From NCBI RefSeq assembly GCF_040115645.1, contig NC_089571.1:2666001-2730000 (forward strand): a stretch of DNA of 64,000 nucleotides, given 5' to 3'. A model generated the notes under the pieces. It searched no databases, had not been told where the DNA came from, and worked only from the letters and a program-made list of their open reading frames with translations. How positions within the stretch are numbered: position 1 is the first letter of the stretch; the number at the start of each line of letters is the position of its first letter. The position numbers and the translations under genes are program-made. The DNA is from Euwallacea fornicatus. Lineage: Eukaryota; Arthropoda; Insecta; Coleoptera; Curculionidae. Of the stretch, positions 1 to 10,790 are shown in pieces.

Positions 1-2429
1 TTAATATTGGGAATAACGCCTTTTAAACTTGTGATCGATTTAGCAAGTTTAATAAAAGTGTTTTTCCACTACTGACTTTAAAAGACACAATTTTTGGATA
101 CATTTAATCCCTATAAAATAAGTGTTCTCGTTTTTTTTTAACAGTCAGTATTACGTTAATAATGACCCCCATATGGCTGATTATTCACCTAGCGAACTAA
201 TCGACCAATGCCGTCATCATCCTCATTGATGTTTTATTTATACCTGCCAAGCAAATGAATTTGAAAGGAAACGCCACGTTGATGTTATGAATTAAGATGC
301 GTAAATTTTTTTGTGTCTTAGATTCACTTTATGCTTAATTGAGATAAGTACACTGTAATTTTATAACACGTATTTAAATCCAGTAGTGGAAAATCTCACA
401 CATACATGGCAGTTATGATGTATTTGTGACTTTCACGACTTAGATTCCTCATCTTGACCTTACATTTCGGGATTTAAATTTGATGCTCAGATTGTAATAA
501 TATACTTCACCAATAAAGCAAATTTCACCATCTTCATGTCTCTATTAAGGTACAGATCAGTCTAACAGATCTGCACAAGTTGGTGAACGCGCATCCAAAA
601 TATCCAAAACCTTTGAAACATAATTACAAACTACTTTTGTCCTGTGTCCAGTAAATTTCATTTTAGTATATTGGCCTGCTATAAAAACGCATTATAAATG
701 ATTTAAGTAATATACTATACATACACTATAAGCAACACAAGCAATGCTTATATCGTAAATGTTAACATGAGATACAAGTTATCGACTTTTAAACGAGTTA
801 TTAAAGTTTATCTAGGGGCCAAATTAAAGGCAGCAGAAAATCGTTCAGCTCAGAAGTAAATGCTTAGAAATAACCGATAAAAGGAAATGCATTCGGTAGT
901 AAATCGGTTAATTTGTTGATGAAGCTGTTAGGTTAGTTTTGTTTCTCTTGGGAAAGTTCGAATGATCGAACACATGTTCTACACGAACGAGACGCTTTTC
1001 TTATTCTGTGGATAAACACGAGTTTAAAGATAGTTTCCTCAAAGACATTTCTTAACATAAGTACCTACACACATTTAATTTGTATTTCATGATCGACACG
1101 GAGATGTTTCCTTATGATTTATAGCAGATAAGTTGAAGAAGTATTAACTTTGTTGCTCTTAAATACTTTATTGACCTATAAACCTACAGAGCTCTCAGGC
1201 ATTAATATCCGTAACTACACCTGACGCACCCGCTTCTAGGGAAAATGTTCGGAAACTTTAGATATCAGCTTAATAAAATATAAAAATAGGGTGTATCTTT
1301 TTAGAGCCTGAAGAGATTATTACTTAGAAGGCATGTATCAAACACTATTAGTGTATAACAATTAGGTAGAACGACTGTTTGAAAACTCTGATCCCACATT
1401 AATCTAAAATATAGTGAATCTTAGTGTGATTTATTGGAAATTTACAATAAATTTCACACAATTTTTTTAATTATAGAAAGGGAAGATATTGTCAGTTCAT
1501 ATAAATATAAAAGAGTTTAAAAGTAGTGATATTACCCATTGCGTTAATGGTCCATTAGCCTATCATTGTCTACCAGTTTAATAATTAACTCGTGGATTTC
1601 TAACTAGTCGCAAATACATTAAATCCTCATTGGGAACTTTTTCCGTTTTGAATGAGGATTTATCCCAGTGTTTCAATCAGCCTGTAAGTGTCCCATTAAA
1701 CGGACATTTCATTCAAAAATAAAATGTGTGTGAATCGATTGCACGCTTTGTACCTTTAATTGAATAGGGAAAATTACATCAATAAAATTGAAGTATATAT
1801 TGCATTTTAATTAATTTACAATACAATGCAATTATGCACTCATATAAATTGAAATTTAATTTAAATACTTACATTACATTTCTGACAGTTATTTAATAAT
1901 TATTTTCCAATTTTACTACCTCGCTAGATTAAAACATGAGATGAATGCAATAATATAGCTTGATAAATTGTAAATTGGAACTAAGAGGAAAGGATATTGT
2001 TAATGCAAGAAATATGCAAGGAAGTTGGATGAATTCCTCGTAGGGGTATTAATTCTCTAGAACTAGATAATTAAGGTAAATTACAAAGGTTTCATGCAGA
2101 TGCTGCAATGTTATCCAAGTAAAGGTATGCAGTTTTAAATTTAATTTTAAATAGCAAAACAAATAAAGTTAAAAATTCCATCAGTTTCCCCATGTAATAG
2201 CTCACTTAAATACCTGTGAAATATATTTCTAAATAATCAATTCAGTATAAAAGATTTATAGGGGAAACAAAATTCTCGAGCAGTTTGTATGTCGATTCGT
2301 TAGAGGATTCGCTTTCCGCGTAAAATGGTGCAAATGATCGGAACATATGGAATGAGCATTTGTGAAGAGACAGAAATTGATATTAAGAAAATAAAATAAG
2401 TATGGTTAACTTATTGGCACATAACTTAC
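1..2429. other. PDE8 intron, left edge; no gene seen
   Basis: AT-rich sequence downstream, in minus-strand gene terms, of the last visible PDE8 exon. I looked on the minus strand for the next PAS exon, which in the family continues with a tyrosine-alanine-asparagine stretch, and found none. The next exon is therefore probably outside the window. No transposase fragment or clear repeat was recognised here. Confidence 0.5.
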
Positions 2430-2597
2430 CTGGAATTTATAAGTATCATCAGTAACAATGACCAAATCACGGCATTTGTCCAACGCTGTATACAAAGCCT
2501 GACAAGTAGCATGCTGGGCCATAGTCCTAATTTCGCAGTTTTTGATGAGAATCAGCTCATTTACGCATGTCAACACATTGGTAGTCTCTATAAGACA
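2430..2597 (-). CDS. PDE8: PDE8 exon: REC end and PAS start
   Basis: A 168-nt, 56-codon exon, phase 0 at both ends. On the minus strand the acceptor is a T-rich run ending TTTTTTAG and the donor is CAG|GTAAGT. It begins CLIETTNVLTCVNELI, which matches the PDE8 stretch at the end of the REC domain (in family members an R..(V/M/I)E..N......NEL pattern). It ends with QALYTALDKCRDLVIVTDD, the conserved entry into the PAS domain, followed by TYKFQ. The next residues of the PAS domain should follow in an exon left of the window. A stop-free reading of the full length in one frame, together with exact splice borders, makes this a functional exon. Confidence 0.9.
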
Positions 2598-3058
2598 CTA
2601 AAAAAGTATCCATCAATTTTTTTTCTAAATTAAAGTTACAAAATTCGAGTCACTTTATCAATAAATAAAAGCTAAGAACTTTTAGGTGTATATACACGAA
2701 AACTTGAAAGTGAGAAATTTAATATAATGTGGTTCCATTCCAAATGAGATAGTTTCTTTGGAAAGTTTCCAGTCAAGGTAACAGTACGGTGAAATAATGA
2801 GTTGGCCTCTTTTTGATGGAAGAAAGTTCTTTGAAGTTAAATGAAAGCACAAACTTCAAAAGAAGTTGAGCTTTGAAGGTGCATCTGATTGCAGGTAGTT
2901 CGCGTTGCAAGTTAATTATAGATTTCGGTTGTAACCGAGATGCAATGAATTGGTTTGATAGCAATTAGAGCTGTTTTAGAGTTAATTGTACTCATAATTG
3001 ATACTAAAATTGAAGTTTTGATAACGTTTAACTAAAGAGTTTTAACTTGATTTGTAAA
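2598..3058. other. PDE8 intron, unremarkable
   Basis: Intron between the PAS-entry exon and the preceding REC exon. It is AT-rich, with short chance reading frames on the minus strand around 2773-2964 that resemble nothing and have no splice context. Nothing else seen. Confidence 0.5.
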
Positions 3059-3955
3059 AAAAATTATATTGTGGGTACTGGTCTTTCACACAAAGAATAT
3101 ATACGTATAAATTCACGTTTTAAAGAAATTTTTTGCCATAATTTCTATTAAGGACGAGAAATATTCTAGGAGAATGCAATGTTATTCAATTTGCGATCTC
3201 TTTTTATGTGGAAGAAATAATAAATTTGATTAGTTAGGAAATGGTGGAGTACTTGTCCTAGAGTCCTAGAAAGCTACAATAATTCACAGTTTAAAACAAA
3301 GAGTTGTCAAAACAGTCTGTGTCATTTCTATGCCACTCTAATTATACTAGTCCACATCTTTCTGATTTATGCACAAAAATGATCGTCTTCATATATTAGG
3401 AAATAGTGGTGTACTGGACTGTTACTTATTTAATACGAAAAAATTGTATTTTTTTATTATTCTATGGTATTATAATTTTACACTATTGTAATTTTACTTA
3501 ATACTATACCAGATTTTCTTAAATCATGTAGAAAAAAATTATGAACTTGATATATCGAGAAATAATAGTATGCTGGACTCACTTTTAAAGAGACTAGGAA
3601 CCTACGTTTCAAAACAGAAAGTTATCAAAAATTGTTAAATTTTGGGCGAAAATAATTTGTCACTGTAATTTTCTTTAATATTGGATGAAATCTTCATAAT
3701 TTATGAGGAAAGAGTCGACAACTGATACGTTGAGGAGCAATGGTATTCTGGACTCAGTCTCAAAAAGGCTACGAACTTGCGTGTCAAAAAAGATTTTTTT
3801 TTAATTTCTAAATTCCGGGCGACAATTATACGCCACTGTAATTTGTTTATTGTTGAATCAAATCTTCTTAATTTATGAGGAGAGATTCGTCAACTTGATA
3901 CATCGAGAAACAATGATACATATGACTCAAAAAAATTGTAGCCATATACAATGAA
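3059..3955. repeat. Diverged tandem array, period about 160-175 bp
   Basis: Recurrent blocks start with a GAAAtaaTgGtgTaCTGGAC-like segment near 3059 (weak), 3238, 3400, 3559, 3735 and 3907 (partial). This gives a spacing of 159-179 bp. Each full block contains in order: the start segment, a 'cgtTTcAAAAcaaA' segment, a 'GCCACTGTAATTT' or 'GTCACTGTAATTTT' segment, an 'atcTTCtTAATTTATGagga' segment, and a 'CAACTTGATAcaTCGAG' segment leading into the next block. The copies at 3559 and 3735 are the closest pair. The unit length resembles satellite DNA. Copies have diverged strongly by substitution and small indels, so the array is old. Confidence 0.72.
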
Positions 3956-4227
3956 AAAAAAGTGGGAAAGTAGTGTTACATATGGAAATCACATTACATT
4001 CCGCATTTTGTTGCTAAAAATATTTACGGAATGCATAAAAATCTAAATTCTGGGAATGGTAAATATTACATATAATTCTCGTTCGCTGGTGCAATCAATT
4101 ATCTTATTCAACAATTTGGATTGGGAAATTTTATCCGATACAAAATATTATATGAATTAACGATTGTAACAAAATTAAAGTTTTTAGATTACATTGTGTA
4201 TGCATTCATTTTATTTATTGTACGTAC

Positions 4228-4285
4228 CCTATTAAATCCCGATTCCAATAAAGAAGCTATTGCGACTTCGTCCTTTTCAAATGAA
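4228..4285 (-). CDS. PDE8: PDE8 exon: REC domain helix/strand segment
   Basis: A 58-nt exon. Its first base completes an AG/T codon left by the exon at 5378-5437, and the remaining 19 codons end in phase 0. It encodes S-SFEKDEVAIASLLESGFNR. The acceptor is TTTTTTCAG and the donor AGG|GTACGT. The motif LL-x-SGF-x-R corresponds to the conserved 'LL.AGF.R' near the end of the PDE8 REC domain, and the residues before it match the usual acidic D/E-rich turn. The neighbouring exon then continues with CLIETTN, exactly as family alignments require. A 106-codon plus-strand frame overlaps this exon and is only a shadow. Confidence 0.88.
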
Positions 4286-4478
4286 CTGAAAAAATTAAGT
4301 CATTTAGAATTATCGAATAGGTACCTTCAAACGTTTAAATCAAAAGATAAGTACATGTATAAAGGAAAAAAAATTAAGAGCGCTAATTTTCAAAGCTGCA
4401 AGTCCGATTTCGAAATTATATGTAGATTGAATATTCATTGATAATATCATCCGGAGCACTTACCTACATACTAAGGGG

Positions 4479-5287
4479 TGTCTTCATAACTCGGTTACAA
4501 GGCGATATTTTTGTTATGGTTACAGGTACTCGGAAATAGTTTGGGGATAAATTATTTGGCTTGATAAAACACATATGTGGTGGAACTTTACTGTTTGCAC
4601 CATTTCGGGATATACTGGAAATGAATGTCAACTTCTTTATTTCAAAAGGAAAACCCTGTATATTTTTGCATTTTAGATTCTACATTTTAAAATTATTAAA
4701 TAATTATTAAGTCTCCTTATTCCTAGGAATATGCCTAGGAATATGGTCTAGACCTTACGTTTAAATGGCATATGTGATTTACAGCTGTTTGAAGCTCAGA
4801 AGCACGCCTGTAATTTTCTTTACGCTTTCCTAATACTAGTAAAATGTATATGACATGATTAACTATTCTTAATCAAATTTGCAGGTTTTAATATTAAGTA
4901 CTAAGAATTTAAAATATTTTTTTGGTTTTGCAGGGAGTATGGTAGGTTTTTGGCAAAATGACGTAATCAGTAGTAGTGGGCACTCGTTTAGTCATTACCA
5001 TGGAAAGTGACGAAAATGAAAAATCTAGGAATAAATAGATCTAATAATTATTGAATCACATTAATCTGTGGAATATAAAAATACAAAAATATATAGGATG
5101 TTCCGTATCGAATAAGGAAATTAACATTGACTTCTTGGGTAACTGAAGGTTGCAAAAGCAATCCCACCACCTAATGCATTTCATCAAACCACACAATTTG
5201 TTCCTGAAACATTTTCGAGATTATATAACCATAACGGAGATATTGCCCTGTAACAGAGTTACTGAGATATCCTGTACATTACATTTC
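4479..5287. mobile_element. Foldback (inverted-repeat) element A
   Basis: The segment about 4479-4690 is repeated in inverse orientation at about 5085-5287. Both arms read from the outside: a variable tip, a (T/C)aaCTC(g/t)GTTACA(a/g)GGC(g/a)ATAT segment, then GTTATGGTTA, later GTCAA(c/t)(t/g)T, and an inner CCTgTATATTTTTG(c/t)ATTTT. The spacer is roughly 400 bp with no coding potential. Arm identity looks about 65-75 percent by eye. The element sits in the PDE8 intron between the exons at 4285 and 5378. Transposition mechanism and superfamily are unknown; I see no convincing target-site duplication. Confidence 0.72.
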
Positions 5288-5377
5288 ATATATCGATGAA
5301 ATTTTTTTTTACATTATATAATACTCTAGTTATTTATAAGTAGTTTCTTAAATAGTATTTTCTTAGAAACTATTTAC

Positions 5378-5437
5378 CTTCTCTTTACTATGGCTATGAT
5401 GACTGTGTGTTGGCTTCCCTTGGTATTCCTTATTGAT
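5378..5437 (-). CDS. PDE8: PDE8 exon: REC domain core strand
   Basis: A 60-nt exon. The first base (A) completes the CG/A arginine codon begun by the exon at 29742-29929. Nineteen codons encode SIRNTKGSQHTVIIAIVKR, and the last two bases AG start the next split codon. Family PDE8 proteins have here 'CRSIR....ENTVI(V/L)(G/A)VV(R/K)R', so the match is close. The acceptor is GATCTG on the plus strand (CAG on the minus strand) and the donor is AG|GTAAAT. The intron upstream of it is about 24.3 kb, by far the longest in the visible gene. Confidence 0.9.
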
Positions 5438-8400
5438 CTGAAAGAGAAAATTCATTCTTAATATACCACAAAAATACTTATTCTAGGTTTATCAGAACTG
5501 AAAAATATTATTAATGGAATACTATAGGAACATCACAAGATTTAAAAAAGAGTTAGAAATATTATATAAGAATAACACAATTGTTTTTTTTATATACTAA
5601 AATAGCTCAAATTTCAAGAAAAACAAAAATTTCGACCAGCATTAGAATTCCCTAAATTCAGAATATAAATAATGAAATGAATAGTGTATTTAATTTGCAG
5701 TATTCCCAGAATGATTGATTTTATTATGACAAAGTATACTCATAGATACAGGAGACAATTCTTAATCTTTAGGTGTGCAGTTCGTTAAGTATGTATAAGA
5801 AAAAGGATACATAACTATCTATTTATTTATATTTTCTGTTACTAGTTATTATCACATTCGTTATGATATACTTATTTAAAGTTCTAATTTACCTCTAAAA
5901 ATACAAAGTCCTGCGTTTCAAAACGAGGTATATTATTGGTAACGCGTGAACGGAAAAATACAACAAAAATGGCAAATAGCTGGCTTTTGTTGCAAGTTTG
6001 CAAATATTATTACGATCCGATCTATAAAGAGATGAGCAAACATTGAAATTAATCCTTGAAGTGTAAGATATATGCAAAATTTTCCGAATATAGAATACTG
6101 GATTTATTTAATGGCAAATTAATCATTTTACTTTAAACAGACATGAACAATTCAGAAATCAATAATATTAAAGAAACAATTAACCACTATTACTATCCAG
6201 AAGAGTATCTTAATAAAGTTAGATTTATAACCGATTGTAAAACAATGATTGAAAAATAGCCCTTTACGTTCATGCAAACTGGAGAATAAAAAAAAACAGA
6301 ATCATATTTGTTAAAATTGCTTCACCACATACATTTTAAACCCAACAGAGTGTTTTGCTTTCCTTGAATCATTCGTTAATGATAATCGTTATTATTGTGA
6401 AACATAAGTAGGTGAAAGTTTGTTCGGATAAGTAAATAAGTGCCACTGGCGAAAACATACGCCTCATAAACCACAAGTACTACTCCATTCGGCCATTTTC
6501 CAGACATATATTTAAAGTACCTAAACCGATAACGATCAATCGAATAACGCTTTCGACTTAAACATTAATTAAACTTTTTATAAATATCATTTAGAACAAT
6601 TAATTTTGGAATTACCTCCATTCGTCTATCCGTTTTTAGTATTTATTTTTGCGTCCGTCATCTTGTTTAATGTAGTAAAAAACTTATTTTGCTCTGCCCA
6701 TCTATTTTCATATAGAATAGGTGGAGCATGGAATTTTAACGACACTGTACATTTCAATTTCTGGATTAAATGTCCAAAAATGTGAGTAGAGTGGGAAACA
6801 AAATCCGTGCGTAGTCAAGTCGAACATACGTTTTATATAGATTTCAATCTCTGTATTAAACACACCTATTTTCAGTGGCAAAACTAGAGTTTTATTCATG
6901 TACGAGTACTATTGCTGGCTGAAAATGTTTCTAGATACAAAGGGCAATTTTACAATAACAATACGATTTTACTGGTAAAACTATAACATTAACTTTTATG
7001 GGTCCATTTGCAGCAACGACTGATCTAAAGCGAGGACCGATTACGTACATTCGTGGATGTGTTGCTTTTGAATATTGTTATTTTTTGGAACCTAATTTGA
7101 GTTTAAGTCATTTCATTATATGAAGGTTTTGGCATAACGTTATTTTTAAGTTTTTAGCATTTTAGTTTAGAATCAAAGTTATTTAGTTTTGAATAATGAC
7201 GTCAAAAGTATTTTGGAAAATGTGAATTCGTGTTTGGAAGGGTGAACTAATTTAATATAAATATTTTAGTGTCTTTTCCTGAAGTTTTCTGTTTTTTTTT
7301 TTTATCAATATATACTTGTTCAATATGTGCCTCTTTTTTGTTCATCCTTTCAAACCATAATAATATTTTTGAATATACTTCTCTAAGGTGTGAATGTTAA
7401 GCCATTTGCCATAGTTTTATTATTTATATCCCTCTTTATAAAATTTGACAGCAGGGGTGATTTGAATAAAATCTGTCCATCCACTTCTTTACAGGTAGCA
7501 TTTTTGGGATTGGTACAATTTTATAATCTAATATTTCCCAGATTTGGTGTCTGAGTGATTTTGCTACTAAAATCATTGATATCTACTTTGATTATATTCA
7601 GTTCCCTTGTGTAAATACTTCAATACCTGCCAATTCTTTATTTTATCATTGTGGTATTTATATTCACCACTTCTCTATACTGACTGTTATAATGATATTG
7701 AACGTCACATAGATAGAACATCAATGTTACAGAATATTTTAAGTATTAATAGGTATTTAAAGCACTAATTTATTAATGACGATGATTAATAATCGCGGAA
7801 CTGTGGCGAACGCATCTACATTCAAAATTTAAATTAACATTAAACAACACAAAGAAACTTTGTCTCTCCACTAAAGCAACTAAAATTAGTAAAATTTCAG
7901 TTTAGTTTCCCATTAACCTCTGTGCAGAAATAAACTGTATTTGCCAAAGAAATTCGCATGATAAAACGAAGTACAATAGATTTATGGAACATGAACATAG
8001 GAACAGTAGTGGTGGCTCCTCATCGCGACAAAAATAACTTACAACTTTTATTTATTCTTAATGTTCCAGCTTACTTTATGATGTTCGCCGCTTCGAATCG
8101 AAAGACACAACACAAAGCCGCATTTTCTTTTTGTTGCAGTAAAAACAGCCTTATTTAAACTTGCTGAAAATTTTTTTTGAACATGAAATATAATTATAAA
8201 ATTTCTACGAAGTTACTTTAGTGTGTATGTCCATTATGATATCGATCTCTGTGTACCGTTAAAGGTTTGAAAAAATTGGCATGAGTGTTGAAAGCCCTTA
8301 GAGAAAATCACCTGAATTAAAAGACCAGTTTGTGGATCTAATTAGTTTAAAATAATGGAGTTGTGATAACGTCTCTTTCTCGTTTTGAAACATCAAAAAT

Positions 8401-8695
8401 AACCTAAACCGAGGGGTAACTTTATAGATTTAATTTGGATAATAATTGAGTTGTAAGATATCTCATGTTAGCTGGGGGTGACTAATTTAGTTTTGGAGAT
8501 ATCTCCTTCTGTAAAGATCGTTGTTAATTTGAAATTTTATTTTGAGAACTGTATAACGAGTTCTAAATTTCAGTAATTACACCAAATTTCTCGGGAGTTT
8601 AAGGTCACCCTGAAATCAATGATTTAACCTGATAGAAAAGGTTCTGACGAATCTAAGAAATAATTAATAATATTTCATATTAGTATAGTAGATCA
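5438..8695. other. Long PDE8 intron, left part; nothing clear
   Basis: AT-rich intronic DNA. Short open frames (for example 5895-6077 and 6708-6899 on the minus strand, 7958-8158 on the plus strand) have biased, repeat-like or random composition, no splice context and no family resemblance. A block around 8220-8660 with phrases such as 'GATATCTC' and 'GGTCACCC' has the texture of a decayed interspersed repeat, but I could not pair it with another copy. Confidence 0.45.
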
Positions 8696-8699
8696 TCCC

Positions 8700-10790
8700 T
8701 TTCATACAGCGGGTTAATTTGAAAACCAATCACCCTCGATATTAAAGTTCTTATAGAAAACAAGCAAAAATACTTCGATTTTATTTTCAAGTAACACATT
8801 TTTTTAGCCGGTTTCTTATTAAATTGCATGCACCATCTAGCGAGGGTGAAAACCACCACTAAAATCTTAGATGGCAAGGGGTTTCAGTTATACCTTATTG
8901 GAAAGATCTTTCAAGTACCTTTCCCAATGTAGTTTTTTTCATTGACAAGTTTTTGAAAAATTATATCCAAACCATAAATAAGTTTAGATATCAATTATAT
9001 TATAGGAAAATTGTTTATCAATGTTTAAGTTTTTACGATGATGTCCATTATTTTCCAAACAGTAACAAAGTCGGTTTTCCAACTTCACTCTAATATTCAC
9101 AAAAATCTTTACTTGAATTTCTCTACACGCCGCTGTATTTCTCGTCTTCAATACTTCTAAATCTTTAGACTGAGTTTTATAAATAAAGTATGATTTTTTC
9201 AGTTTTTATTTGTCGATTTGTATTTGTAAATGCATTTATTCAAATATTCTACTCGTAAAAAAACAGTAAGAATAGAACTGTTCGATTAAAAAAGAGCGAT
9301 GAAATTCTTGAGTTTTTTGTTAAATTTTTATTTATTTTTAAATATGTTATTTCGCAGGTTAAAGGTTGTGTGTTTATAAGGTTATTTATAAAATTTGTAT
9401 CCGCATTTCAACAAAAAACGAAAATTATTTCTAGTTATAAAAAGTATTGAAGATGCACAAGAACAGAACAAAAATTTAATGAAAGGAATTTAAATACTGA
9501 TCTAAAATATAGTTGTGTTGGAATTAGTTGCTTATTTTACTGAAATTGGTTCCATTATTAACAAGAAAAAAGTTCATATGTAAATTGTTTTAAATGAATC
9601 TGCATCAAATTTTAGGCTGTTTTATTGTGGAACCGGCAAGCTTCATTTGTACTGTGGAACGCAAAGTAGGAAGATTTTACAAAATGGTAAAGGAAGCACT
9701 AAGATTAAATTAATTCCATGTATGCAAAATGCGAATCCTTCAACAACTTTTTGGCAAGAGGCTTCAATTTTGTGAAACAGTGACAAATTTTATAAATGAC
9801 AATAAATGTTTAACAAAAAAATTACTTCAGTGATGAATGTACTTTTTTTCTTAATGGGCATGTCATAAACAGAAGTGCTGATACTGGAATGGTAAAAATC
9901 GCCGATAATTAGGAGAAGATAATATAGAGTATCCAGTAAAAGTAAATGTTTGGGATCGTATTCTTGGTAATGTTGTTATTGCTCTTTTATTCACAGAGGA
10001 AATTTAACTTCTAAGCTTTATTTAAATCTGGTAGATGATATAATAGACTCATTAATAATAACGAATTTAGAAAATAAAGTTGACGTGGCTGGTAATAGTG
10101 TCTTACTCAAAGATGTTCTTCATTTTCAAAAAGATGAAGTTCTACTATACTATTTTCTTTCTGTTAGATAGTGGTTACATGATAGGTTTTCTGGTACATG
10201 AATTAGTCAGACAGGACCAATTGAGTGGCCACCGTGATCGCCGGAATTGACACCTCTAAATTTTTTTCTCTAGGGTGTCTTAAATGTGTTATTTATAAAA
10301 TACAGCTTCAACATTCGGAGGGATCGAAGAGACGGATTTGAGTTGAGTGAAGGGATATTCAAGTAGAAGTTTTTGTCAATGTTGCAGTAGGACTTGAAAA
10401 CAGATTTTATTAATATTTAGAAAAAAATAAATAGCATTTTGAATACTTAAATCATTAATAAACAATTTTTCTATAACATAGTCGACATCTAAGCTTGTTT
10501 ACAGTTTGGACATACATTTTCGAAAACCTCTCAATGAAAAGAAGGTAGTTTTACGAGAGTAATTGAAAGACCTTTCTAAGGAGGTATAGTACAACCTTCC
10601 TTCCCATTTACAATTTTAGTGGTTGTTTTCACCCCCACTAGAAGGTGCATCCAATTGAATTGAAAACAGACTTAAAGAATGACCCCCTTAAAAATAAAGT
10701 CTACGTGTTTTTGTATATTTACATATTTCTTATAAGCACCGAAATATCGAGGATGGTTTGTTTTCAAATAAGCACGCTGTGTATCATAAA
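8700..10790 (+). mobile_element. Tc1/mariner-superfamily element with about 350-bp TIRs
   Basis: About 8700-9050 is repeated inverted at about 10440-10790. The shared outer part reads ACAGCG...TTatTTGAAAAC, then A(C/T)CCTCGATATT, further in GATGCACC(a/t)TCTAG, a GGGTGAAAAC segment, AAAG(a/g)TCTTTCAA, and an inner AAAAATTGTTTATcAATG. The two arms enclose a degenerate transposase on the plus strand. Arms this long are unusual for this superfamily. A second, rearranged member of the same family is at 44315-45122. Confidence 0.8.
9600..10440 (+). pseudogene. Broken transposase (DUF4817-HTH-type Tc1/mariner relative)
   Basis: Across several frames the plus strand preserves blocks typical of this insect transposase type. 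FSDECTFFLNGHV lies near 9824-9862, followed by remnants of the CRYW segment; VKVNVW is near 9940; an FQ-x-DGAPPHY-like block is reduced to QKDE near 10125; and TGPIEWPP-SPELTPLNFFL lies near 10215-10275, where the family has (R)GPxEWPPRSPDLTPLDFFLWG. Stops and frameshifts separate the blocks, so no functional protein is made. The first catalytic Asp (in FSDE) is present. The central QKDE block keeps an Asp but has lost its neighbours. The gene sits between the long inverted repeats of the element. Confidence 0.75.

Noticed and set aside
4121..4441. 106-codon plus-strand open frame
   Set aside because: It is the shadow of the minus-strand PDE8 exon at 4228-4285 and extends into the intron on both sides; its protein is not recognisable.
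4445..4530. Donor-like GTAAGT on the minus strand near 4460 as another PDE8 exon
   Set aside because: The sequence upstream of it belongs to foldback arm A, and the true REC exon at 4228-4285 already fills the required gap with exact phases.
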